Assembly (NCBI GenBank): GCA_032622095.1
Contig: CP136067.1
Location: forward strand, 48,709,899-48,773,898
Origin: Siphonodentalium dalli
Lineage: Eukaryota; Mollusca; Scaphopoda; Gadilida; Siphonodentaliidae
DNA: 64,000 bases
Direction: 5' to 3'
Shown here: positions 1 to 10,202 of the stretch, one piece after another
How the letters are laid out: each line of letters starts with the position of its first letter
How positions within the stretch are numbered: the first letter of the stretch is position 1
Made by a program: the position numbers and the translations under genes
The notes under the pieces: model-generated
Told to the model about the DNA's origin: nothing
Database searches by the model: none
What the model saw: the letters and a program-made list of their open reading frames with translations, nothing else

Positions 1-176
1 ACTTGTTCGGGTGCTGAAACACCGTTGCATCGACAGTGGACTACATTTGTTGCAATTACTATACACATGCGTGTATTAAACGTGAGCTTATTGGTACGAT
101 GTCTTGTCATCATAGTTCGTTAGGTACACGTACAGCGTTGAAACGAATTTCGAAAATGTAGTGAAACAAAACGCAC

Positions 177-3151
177 CTGTTTGGATTCGAAGAATTCCTT
201 ATACCCGCCATGAAGGATATAGATTTCAGGGTAAAACAGGTTCGGGTAATTCTCTGCGTTCATCTCTCTGTCCTTCTGTCGCAGGTGTCTGAGCCTAGAA
301 AAAATACATTCAGATATAAACCTTGGCTCACGACATAATCATAGCAATAACATATACATGTAGTGAACTGTATTGCTACGTGTATGCTTACATCCGATTA
401 CAAAGAACTTAATAAAATAATTAAATAATGCTCCAATTTCTCCTTTTTAAATTTCATGTTAAACTTAAAGGGGTATACTAAATCCGGCCATATATGGGAC
501 CATCTGCTTTTATATAGAATATAAGCATATAATTAATGAATTTGAGCCATGAATTAGTATGAAATAGTATAATGATAATGAATTTATGACTCCAGGCATG
601 AATTCATTATCATTACAATTACCCTGTCAAGGAGATAGTCCCATAAATTGACGGATTTAGTGTACAGTACCCCTTTAAGGTTTGTTAATTAATACTTTAA
701 TAAACTATGGTTGACATAGAATTGATACTTACATTTTTGGACCGCGTTCAGATGAGAACTCGCAGTGAAAGATGACGATGGTCCGGTGTTTGAGGGGAGC
801 GTCGCCCAGAAACCTCTTCTCGATCATCGCCTGTGTGTGGAGATTCTCAGCATCCTGCAAATAAGAGGTGACTTAGATACAGATCCTAAGACAATACAAA
901 CACTACACAATTCAACCGCAAAATCGGCCGATAGGAAAACTGATTATTATTTTAACAAAAATATATTTTTTTCGGGTATTGTCGATTGTTGGGTGGCTGA
1001 ATTTAGATTATTGACACAAACCACCATTAAGGGTGATACCATACATCTGAATTGATATTCTGAGCGTGTTACAAATTTTATTATTGGACTCATCAACAAA
1101 CAAAAAATCCATTAAGAAATAAAACTATACGGATATACATGTACAATATGTAATTTCAACATATATATTGATATTTGTTACGTAATAAAATAATGTTGTC
1201 AATCAACATAATGCCAATAAGATCATTTAACTTGGCATGATCCTCATTATTTTACAAAAGAAAGAAATCGATTGTTGTGTGAAATTGGCAAATATTAGAA
1301 CAGAGGTCACGTCGGTGACGCACACGTACCTGGATATGACCACCTTCGTACTCATATGGGTATCGACAGTCTACGACCACAAACTCGTCGACGCTGTTGC
1401 TGAATCGGCCTGACATCAAATCTTCCAACTGTAAAAAAAATGAATGACAAATTTCACTACCTATATGTTATAACTGGAACAAATCTACGATGAAGGTATA
1501 CGGTATTTGGATATGTTCCACGTTATTGGTGGACTCGTCCTATAAGAACACGGGACGTCTGGTGAAGAATTTCGAGACATGATTGTATACATCATTTATC
1601 ACACATCTTTCCTAACCTAACTACTTCATTATCTTCACCCATCAATCACACCCCACTCTTTCTCATCCCAACTCGCTTAACTATCCAAACATTTATGAGA
1701 AAACATAGAACTATATTAAAATTGTCGTCTTCTTTACCAAGTAGTTGTCTGTATTGACACGTCACACTTGGGGTAACATTTCAAGAGGAAATAATTTGTA
1801 TCCCATCATAATTTGAACAGTTTGCTTTTCTATCAGTTTGAATTTCAGATATAGAAGGAAGTCCAGATAGTTGGGCACAAAAGCAACATGGGAACATTCA
1901 TATTACATTTATACGACAATCAAATACATGTATTGGAAGTCTCGATTATTGTATACATTAATCATTTGAAAGCACTCACTGTTTGTGGGGAGATGTACTT
2001 AAGATCCTTGTGCCGACCGGAGATGACATGGAGAGTGTGGGTCAGGGTCCCGTCACCAATCAGATCGTCGTTGGAGGTAATCGAGTTCAGAGCTTCTTTA
2101 ATTCTCACGTCGTCTTTGGCTGATTTCTCTACCAGGTGGCGTTTGGCTGCTGGTTCGATGATGTCACACTTATCAGCGATCTGGCGCTTCAGACAGTTGT
2201 CGGAGGATTTTGAACGCCCGAAAAGACATCGAACTGGTCTACGACAGATGGAAAACTGGAAGGGATATATATAGAACAGATATTTACTTGTTTAGATGTT
2301 TGTTTTCCAGTGGCTTAAATACAAAAATTCAACAAATAAAATGTGTGCGTATGATACTGGCAATTGCGTTTGAAGCATTGCAACGCATATATTCATGCTG
2401 AACTGTTTTGGTTTGGGTGGTGCCTGCAGTTGATACATGTATGACCGTTTGTATTATGTTCTTTATATATATATATTGTGTTCATATATACAATCTTCAG
2501 TAATGGAGGATAATTAAAGATATATATCATTGTGGCGTTCTTGGTTTACGTAATTTATAAATAACAATTACACGTACCTCAGACTTAGTTGGTGTTTCTG
2601 ATGGGAGAATCGAACAGAAACTACCCTCATGTTCGCTGATGTGTGCAGCAGTTGGTGTCTGGAAAACAAATTATATTGATTAATGTGGATATAATTAGCC
2701 ATATCAGTTAACATTTAAGTCAAGCAACTCAATTACTATTTCCTGTGAGCAGCATAATATGCCTCTTATACTATATATACAGCATAGACTAATGAAAGAA
2801 AATAGTCGAAAATATGCGAATAAAAAACATAACATAATTTGACCATGTATGTGCCATAATAGAAACGTATACAGGTTCATTACTGTGGTTGCTTTAAAAT
2901 TTTCACATAAACCGAACTGACGAAATAATTTGTGATCGATTCCTTAATACTGCTCTTAAATAAGCACAATGTTTAAACTGAACAATTTTCTCTAAATTAC
3001 GGATAATAGGTCCTTATAAATCACGTTTGTACGAGTTGGCAATTTCTCCTGCTCTAATCCTGCTTACCTCTACGTCTATACCGCTATCTCTGGACGACTC
3101 ATCGACTTGAAGCTTGAAGTCACAAGGGCTCAACAGCTGGATGATATCCAT
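177..3151 (-). CDS. cdc25: Cdc25-type phosphatase, copy A (3' end outside window)
   Basis: Coding exons read leftward: exon 2 3151-3068 (whole exon to 3184), exon 3 2658-2578, exon 4 2255-1980, exon 5 1428-1330, exon 6 854-733, exon 7 294-177. Exon 8 lies off the left edge. All junctions are AG/GT, and phases agree (0 everywhere except exon 6/7, where ATG is split AT|G). Exon 5 encodes [12 protein letters not shown] and exon 6 [11 protein letters not shown], the HCX5R loop of the Cdc25 rhodanese fold. Exon 7 encodes [15 protein letters not shown]. Cdc25 removes inhibitory Thr/Tyr phosphates from cyclin-dependent kinases to start mitosis. The start is chosen at 3151 because it is the first ATG after the leader exon and sits in ACCATGG. 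The regulatory part has SSRDSGID, like the DSG degron of Cdc25A, and GRSKSSD, which may bind 14-3-3. No break is seen. The family call is firm; the start is likely but unproven. Confidence 0.88.
465..678. mobile_element. MITE-like inverted-repeat element in intron 6 of copy A
   Basis: The ends are imperfect inverted repeats of about 40 bp (left aaggggtatactaaatccgg, right ggatttagtgtacagtaccc) bounded by TTAA on both sides. An inner perfect 15-bp inverted repeat pairs 570-584 with 601-615. There is no coding capacity. TTAA flanks suggest a piggyBac-type target, which is inference. Confidence 0.55.
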
Positions 3152-3706
3152 GGTATCGTCTATGTCGAAAGTGATGTTAGGAATCTGAAAGAAAAATGGT
3201 TTCAATTAATTAATTGAAGCAAAAGAGGAATCATTGACGTCTAGCTAGGATATCAACCTACTGTCAGCTACACTATCTATAGATATAGGCAATATATCAC
3301 CAACACTAATATTGCGGGAATTTGATCTATTCTGGTGATATTCTCCGATACGTTCAATTATTTGAAATATTTAATAAAACGCGGAAATATTCAGGCAACT
3401 AAAAATGTATTGGGCAATAAATTGTTGCCGCTAAATTCCATCACCTCGCTAAAGAATGTCAGATAATGAGCACACGCTACATGCCACTGATAAGATATAT
3501 TTGATCCAGTTTATGCGGTCGCCATGGGAATGATAAATGTAAGGGAATACACTATAACTTAAAATAGGTGTATCGACATAGGTGTATTCCCGGTTCGAAA
3601 TGTTAAATAATAGCATTAAGGCTCTGCAAGTACCAGTTTTGAAACATGTGAAATGAATTGAGGTAAACGGTAAAACTGAGAACCACGCGATGACGAGGAT
3701 ACTCAC

Positions 3707-3773
3707 AATGGGTTCAAGGCGAGAAGAGCGAATGAATAAAAAGTCCAAACTTTACTGCTTATAAAGTATATAA
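3707..3773 (-). promoter_or_regulatory. Copy A core promoter and noncoding exon 1
   Basis: On the minus strand a TATA box (CTTTATAAG, 3766-3758) with a second TA-rich motif beside it is followed about 25-30 bp later by a short leader. The leader ends at CATT|gtgagt (donor at 3706). No ATG lies in the leader, and the frame leading into exon 2 has a stop just upstream, so exon 1 is taken as 5' UTR. The start site near 3735 is inferred. Confidence 0.5.
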
Positions 3774-5077
3774 GGGACAGAATGTTGTTTATTTTGAGAA
3801 TACGTGAGAAACTATTCGCGATGTTGTATGATAACAAATTGTAACACATCGGGATCGCGTGGCAGAACGTTGCTCACGGATACGGCTGCCTATCACAACT
3901 CGGGGCGTTAAAATTACACAGATAGTGGGAAGAGCAGCGTCGATGCGCATGACAACGTGTTAGATTTCCTGTTCAGAAGTGTTTAGTCGAATATTTGGAA
4001 GTGAGCTAACAGTTTGTGAGTGAAATTCAGCCCAGGAACTGTCAACTATATTGTTTACAACTTATCAACTATGTTAGCAATTTGGTCAGTCGGTGATTTG
4101 CTGAAGATGAATAACGACCAATGTGGGGATCACGAACCTCACGAAGGCCCACAAAATATATTAACACCGACACGGTGCTATTGTTTTTGTTATCTGCTGA
4201 AGAAACACCGGGACCTAAGTTTTCTCAATTATATGAATTGAACAAATCTGTATCGGGCACATATATTCCGGACAATGTCTGTTACCACCAATGTGATGAG
4301 AATTCAACAATCTTATGCGACCTACTAACTTCAATATAATACTCTTTAGTCCGACCTCTACGATGAAGAGCAGTGAGGTTATTGAATTGTATCATTTTTC
4401 TATTCACAAATTCGTGGAGAGTATATATAAACAGTAAAAAACCCAAATGTAAAAGTCAAAACCAAATGTAATAATCAATTAGCACATATCAGCGGCGAAA
4501 GGGTGGTGTAACTTCAAAAAAAATAGGTACACATTATTAGAATATCCTGTTTTGTGTAAACATAATTTTAAACATACCATATTGCAGATAGTTGAAAGTA
4601 TTGAGTGTATATAGTTGAATATGCGTTTTCTACTGCAACAAAATGAAATTGAACTGAGAAGTTATCACGGAGCACCATTTTATTAACTACGTGCACACAT
4701 CACGTGACATCAGTTGAGCTTGGCTTACCATATTGTGTAAGTGATTGAATTTCAACCATCAAAGAGTAACTTCGTAATATGTCCCTAGCCTAAGCGCGAC
4801 TGGCGGCGTTTTCTCGCCTGATAGTGTGAAAGTCTGAGCCCTTTATTAATCACCGGAACTAACTTATCTGTTTCGTCGTTAACATTATCACTACAATACG
4901 TGCAATAAGACATTATATGGTCGTGTAATAGAGGACGAGACGGTTAGCTTTTATTAAGTCTCCCCATCCAATTACTTTGACTCCCGTACATGTAAGTGAT
5001 TTCAGTGAACACATGTGGTAAATGAGAAGATCACACCACCTATTCGACCATACCGGGCGCTTCACACCAAACTACTC

Positions 5078-5079
5078 TC

Positions 5080-5131
<52 letters not shown>
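5078..5131. repeat. CT microsatellite (unit A)
   Basis: Nearly pure (CT)n; it differs in length from the same site in units B and C. Confidence 0.95.
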
Positions 5132-5135
<4 letters not shown>

Positions 5136-6267
5136 TATCTCTAGAGGACTTAATAGGTACACATTATTAACAGATCCGGTTTTGTGTAGACATAATTTTA
5201 AACATACCATATTGTAGATAGTTGAAAGTATTGAGTGTTTATGAATATGCGTTTTCTACTGCAACAAAATGAAATTGAACTGACAAGTTAAGACGGGGCA
5301 CCATTTTATTAACTACGTGCACATATCACGTGACTTCAGTTGAGCTTGGCTTACCATATTGTGCAAGTGATTGAATTTCAACCGACAAAGAGTCACTTCG
5401 TAATATGTCCCTAGCCCATAAGCGCGACTGGTTGCGTTTTCTCGCCTGATAGTGTGAAAGTCTGACCCCTTTATTACTCACCGGAACTAACTTATATGTT
5501 TCGTCGTTAACATTATCACTCCGCGAGGAGCTTATCACTCAGAGGGGAGCTTTACGAATGTGACAAGTTTGAAGAATTCGTTTCGCTTTTTTTTTCAACT
5601 CAGGTTTTGCCCCCAAATTATCCGTAGTAATGGTCAATTCTATACCATTCCAGTGATGTTCGGAAGATCAATATACACGTAGGTCGATAAATACAACAAT
5701 GCGGACTTTATATGCCAACGGAAGACGTGGACCCTATGTCAAGGAGTTCTATAAATATATATAGGGGCACCCTTTTGCATTATTGTTCAGCAACCGCTGG
5801 GCAGATTTAGCTGATATTTGGTATGGTGATAGAACAGCATGGGGGAACAGCTGCATGCATAGCGTGGATTTCGCCCACTTATTTTCACCAGAGTTATGGC
5901 CCTTTTATTTACTTAGAAAATTAAATTTTTCTCTTGTTTTTGGGGTTTCCAGATGATAGCGTGAGCTTTGGTGGTACGATTGCAAACTTAAATCCCGTAG
6001 TTTTGTGGACCAGTTATATGAAAATACATGTCAAGTGCGAATTTGGGTATGATCTGATTTTGCCAGAGTTATGGCGGTCGCCATGCGAATGATAAATGTA
6101 AGGGAATACATTATAACTTAAAATATGTGTATCGACATAGAGATGTATTCCCGGTTCGAAATGTTAAATAATAGCATTAAGGCTCTGCAAGTACCAGTTT
6201 TGAAACATGTGAAATGAATTGAGGTACTCGGTAAAACTGAGAACCACGCGATGACGAGGATACTCAC

Positions 6268-6330
6268 AATGGGTTCAAGGCGAGAAGGGCGAATGAATAA
6301 AACGTCCAAACTTTACTGCTTATAAAGTAA
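6268..6330 (-). promoter_or_regulatory. Second copy of the promoter/exon 1 block upstream of copy A
   Basis: The block 6073-7030 repeats 3524-4460 (about 95% by eye), including the TATA box (6327-6319), leader and donor (CATT|gtgagt at 6267). It joins the surrounding repeat at 'agttatggc|ggtcgcc'. Copies B and C lack it. It could act as an alternative upstream promoter for copy A. Confidence 0.4.
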
Positions 6331-8088
6331 GGGACAGAATGTTGTTTATTTTGAGAATACGTGAGAAACGATTCGCGATGTTGTATGATAACAAATTGTA
6401 ACACATCGGGATCGCGTGGCAGAATGTTGCTCACGGATACGGCTGCCTATCACAACTCGGGGCGTTAAAATTACACAGATAGTGGGAAGAGCAGCGTCGA
6501 TGCGCATGACAACGTGTTAGATTTCCTGTTCAGAAGTGTTTAGTCGCATGTTTGGAAGTGAGATAACAGTTTGTGAGTGAAATTCAGCCCAGGAACTGTC
6601 AAATATATTGTTTACAACTTATCAACTATGTCAGCAATTTGGTCAGTCGGTGGTTTGCTGAAGATGAATAACGATCAATGGGGGATCACGAACCTCCCGA
6701 AGGCCCACAAACTATACTAACACTGACAAGGCGCTTCTTTTTTTTATCTTCTGAAGAAACATCGGGACCTAACTTTTCTAAATTCTATGAATTGAACAGA
6801 TCTGTCTCGGGCACATATAGTCCGGACAATGTACGTAACGTATGTTACCACCAATGTGATGAGAATTCAACAATCTTATGCGACCTACTAACTTCAATAT
6901 GATACTCTTTATTCCGGCCTCCACGGTGAAGAGCAGTGAGGTTTTTTAATTGTATCTTGTTTCTATTAACAAATTCGTGGAAAGTATATATAAACAGCAA
7001 AAACCCAAATGTAAAAGACAAACCCAAATGTAAAAGTCAATTAGCACATATCAGCGCGGAACGGGTGTTGTAACTTAATAGGTACACATTATTAACAGAT
7101 CCGGTTTTGTGTAGACATAATTTTAAACATACCATATTGTAGATAGTTGAAAGTATTGAGTGTTTATGAATATGCGTTTTCTACTGCAACAAAATGAAAT
7201 TGAACTGACAAGTTAAGACGGGGCACCATTTTATTAACTACGTGCACATATCACGTGACTTCAGTTGAGCTTGGCTTACCATATTGTGCAAGTGATTGAA
7301 TTTCAACCGACAAAGAGTCAATTCGTAATATGTCCCTAGCCCATAAGCGCGACTGGTTGCGTTTTCTCGCCTGATAGTGTGAAAGTCTGACCCCTTTATT
7401 ACTCACCGGAACTAACTTATATGTTTCGTCGTTAACATTATCACTCCGCGAGGAGCTTATCACTTTACGAATGTGACAAGTTTGAAGAATTCGTTTCGCT
7501 TTTTTGTTCAACTCAGGTTTTGCCCCCAAATTATCCGTAGTAATGGTCACTTCTATACCATTCCAGTGATGTTCGGAAGATCAATATACACGTAGGTCGA
7601 TAAATACAACAATGCGGACTTTATATGCCAACGGAAGACGTGGATCCTATGTCAAGGAGTTCTATAAATATATATAGGGGCACCCTTTTGCATTATTGTT
7701 CAGCAACCGCTGGGCAAATTTAGCTGATATTTGGTATGGTGATAGAACAGCATGGGGGAACAGCTACATGCATAACGTGGATTTCGTCCACCCATTTTCA
7801 CCAGAGTTTTTGCCCTTTATTTACTTAGAAAATTAAATTTTTCTCTTGTTTTTGGGGTTTCCAAATGATAGCGTGAGCTTTGGTGGTACGATTGCAAACT
7901 TAAATCCCATAGTTTTGTGGACCAGTTATATGAAAATACATGTCAAGTGCGAAAATGCCACGCGACAGCGTACCTCTTGTTACATACAGCCGACTAAGGG
8001 TATGTTCTAAGAGCTGGAAAACTTCGCAATTGGTCTTATATTTATGTGGCGCGTGTTGGAAAGGGATGAATCACTATGAATTTAGTTT

Positions 8089-9169
8089 TTAGTAGGACCC
8101 TCTTTTGTGAATTCGGTATGCACCACGTGACCAGAAAGAGCTTGTATTATCAGATTGAGTAACGGATTGAATTTCATCAGCCAGCAAAGAGCCATTTCCC
8201 ATATGGCACCAGCCAATGCAGATGTGACAGTCGGCCTTTTCCGATTGGAGGGTGCAATAAGCCGGTCCTTTAAAGGACAGATAATTTTGGCCAGATGCTA
8301 AGTGAACAGTCAATATAGTTTAGTTATATGTGTTATTATATTACCACACACATTTGGAATTTATTAGTGTCGAGATCCTTTTTTCGCCACGAAGATTAGA
8401 AGGCCCCTACCTGGTCACTATACCACGGGTTCCTGTCAGATTAGTCATAAAACAAAAAGTACCTATATATTAGACTTATATATAGGTAAGTTTCGCAGAA
8501 GTGAAGCAAACGCTCTTTATTTTTTGCCTTATCATCCATAAACTGGCAAGCAATACTGCTCTTTATTATTCCACCGACATTTTTTATTTTCGGAACTGGA
8601 CGGTGTGTGCGGAAAAGCTAGAACAATTCCACGGTGATTGAAATGGCAACCCAAAATGAACAGTGACAGATTACAATTTAATATACATCCGTTATAATTC
8701 AAACTATGGACAAACGCCCGTTTTATGAGCATATATAAATACACGATTTGATATCCAATAGTACTTACTATATTGACTGTTCTGATTGCATATTTTTTGG
8801 AGTTTTACTGAGAGTTACAATAAAAACAATCTAAAACGATTATCTCGATCCTGACCATGAAGCGAGGAAACCATACATGCATCAATTTAATGGATCTGGT
8901 TGAATTCTCCATATAGTTGACGTGAAGGCCACATAAGAACATGAGAATGAGTAATCGTAACTTACCTTGCGCGCCTGTGTATGAACCGGGAATATAGAAC
9001 TCTAGGCTACCATATAGTTGACGCGAAGGCCACATAAGAACATGCGAATGAGTAATCGTAACTTACCTTGCGCGCCTGTGTATGAGCCGGGAATATAGAA
9101 CTCTAGGCTACCGAGTACCACTCGTATTAGCTTACGTTTTGCTGTATATACAGGGTTTCGATTCCTCAT
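8089..9169 (-). CDS. Candidate three-exon gene of unknown function (unit A)
   Basis: Not recognised. Exon a 9169-9067 starts ATG (MRNRNPVYTAKRK...) with an in-frame stop upstream and ends CAAG|gtaagt. Exon b 8807-8769 (39 bp) lies between CTCTCAG and gtaagtac. Exon c 8297-8089 follows TTCACTTAG and ends TAA. Phases fit (1, 1), and the joined frame is open for 116 codons. Exon c is Cys-rich (ADCHICIGWCHMGNGS). Exons a and b with their splice sites recur at least five times in the window, and where a deletion removed bases at the exon b acceptor (near 50926) an AG is still present. In unit B exon c has a one-base deletion. There is no database match to offer, and decayed repeat DNA remains possible. 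It lies between Cdc25 copies B and A, same strand. Confidence 0.28.
8461..8487. repeat. 10-bp perfect hairpin
   Basis: acctatatat (8461-8470) pairs with atatataggt (8478-8487) across a 7-base loop. Copies occur near 17500, 50586 and 54470. Confidence 0.6.
8910..9113. repeat. About 100-bp tandem duplication over exon a of the candidate gene
   Basis: The block 'catatagttgacg' to 'gaactctaggctacc' occurs twice in unit A and once in unit B. Confidence 0.8.
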
Positions 9170-10202
9170 AAGGATTTCCCAAAATGAAGCCGCTTAATGA
9201 GATAATGTTGTTTCGGCAATAACAAGGTTTCCTATTTCTGGATCTTTAATAATCCTCTTATGGGAATTAAAATCCTCGGGTCCTTCGTCAACAAATTCCA
9301 CAAGCATCACACTTTGACAGTTTGACCAAAACAATATAATTTAGTATTGCTCACTCTTAATGAAATTTCAAAACGAGACATTGTCTTGTGTTTGATGTAC
9401 TTAAAACGGAAGGAACATGTACATATTATGTTATTAGATGCAAGTGGCAACAGGACTTCCGGTCGTGGAGAAAATCACACTCTGGGCTAGACGAGGTCAT
9501 GGGTTCGAACTTCGAACAAATACTATAAAACTAAAATTATTGTAATGTGGTTGTTACTTTGGAATTACACATTTTATTATAAAATTATAGCATACAAATT
9601 TGTATTACGTAATTAGTAAATTCCCAAGTAACACTCACGTTACAATAAAATTTTTTTTATTATGGTGATCAACTGTATTTCTACCAATGTATGTCTCTCA
9701 CTGTTGATTTAGTTTCAAGATACATGACGAAAACTTCATTAACAACATGCCTCCACGAGAAATGATATTCAACAGATCTTCTGGGACAGTATTGGGCCAT
9801 GGGTTGAGGGAACTCGCAATGTGCCATTCTCGTCGATAGAGTAGTAACATAAGTTTGACAACAATATTTATTTACAATGTAGCACGTTATGTGAAACAAT
9901 ATATATTAACAATAATTTAGCGAGCTCTTTACAGCATATACATTTTATAAATAACAATAACAGTATCACAGCTAAGCTTGAAAACAAAACAAATATCTCA
10001 CACACCAAGCAGTTCATATATTGCTACCCAAATGACGTTTTTTTGGGGTTGGGGTGTATTAATAAATAGACATGTGACTACCCGTCAAGTACGCTGATCA
10101 AATCTTAAACACTTGGTGCACTGGTGTCTGAGAAATAACATGACAACAAATAACAAATAACAACAAACAACAGAGTAACAACAACTTGATGACGACGAAC
10201 AG
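9170..10202. other. 3' flank of copy B
   Basis: The first 350 bases after the stop (reading leftward) are T-rich with TTGTTATTTG runs and reach AATAAA at 9872-9867, so they are a plausible 3' UTR. The rest holds the tRNA-like remnant and no supported gene. Confidence 0.5.
9440..9520 (+). repeat. tRNA-like (SINE-derived?) remnant in the Cdc25 3' flank
   Basis: It contains a B-box-like ggttcgaac in 'gaggtcatgggttcgaactt', with a possible A box (tggcaacagg) about 60 bp before it. Copies lie near 18430, 28580, 51510 and 55390. No cloverleaf is convincing, so this is a remnant at best. Confidence 0.25.

Larger units (their letters stand above)
3774..8088. other. Upstream/intergenic patchwork of unit A
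   Basis: No confident gene. It holds the copy A upstream region, three versions of a block with a minus-strand frame (about 4690-4880 broken, 5326-5538 and 7251-7460 open), the CT tract, the second promoter block, and TATAAATATATATAGG motifs at about 5750 and 7665. Plus-strand frames at 4020-4340 and 6678-6902 are not kept in other copies. Confidence 0.6.

Noticed and set aside
765-1055. Plus-strand frame of 96 codons (also 11166-11456, 20091-20381)
   Set aside because: It is the antisense shadow of Cdc25 exon 6 and its intron.
1888-2274. Plus-strand frame of 128 codons (also at 12289 and 21214)
   Set aside because: Antisense of Cdc25 exon 4, whose minus-strand reading gives a recognisable Cdc25 sequence with proper splice sites.
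3449-3748. Minus-strand frame of 99 codons over exon 1 and intron 1
   Set aside because: It has no ATG (it begins TTG), contains the exon 1 donor, and is not kept across copies.
4020-4339. Two overlapping plus-strand frames upstream of copy A
   Set aside because: Related blocks in D-F and H carry one-base losses and different insertions that break both frames, so coding is unlikely.
5326-5365. Donor-like gtaagc after CACAATATG as a 5' coding exon of Cdc25
   Set aside because: The matching base is changed in the exon c relative, and the leader exon has an in-frame stop before Cdc25 exon 2, so it cannot add coding sequence there.
9481-9520. A functional tRNA gene
   Set aside because: Only a B-box-like word is clear; no acceptor stem or anticodon arm could be folded.
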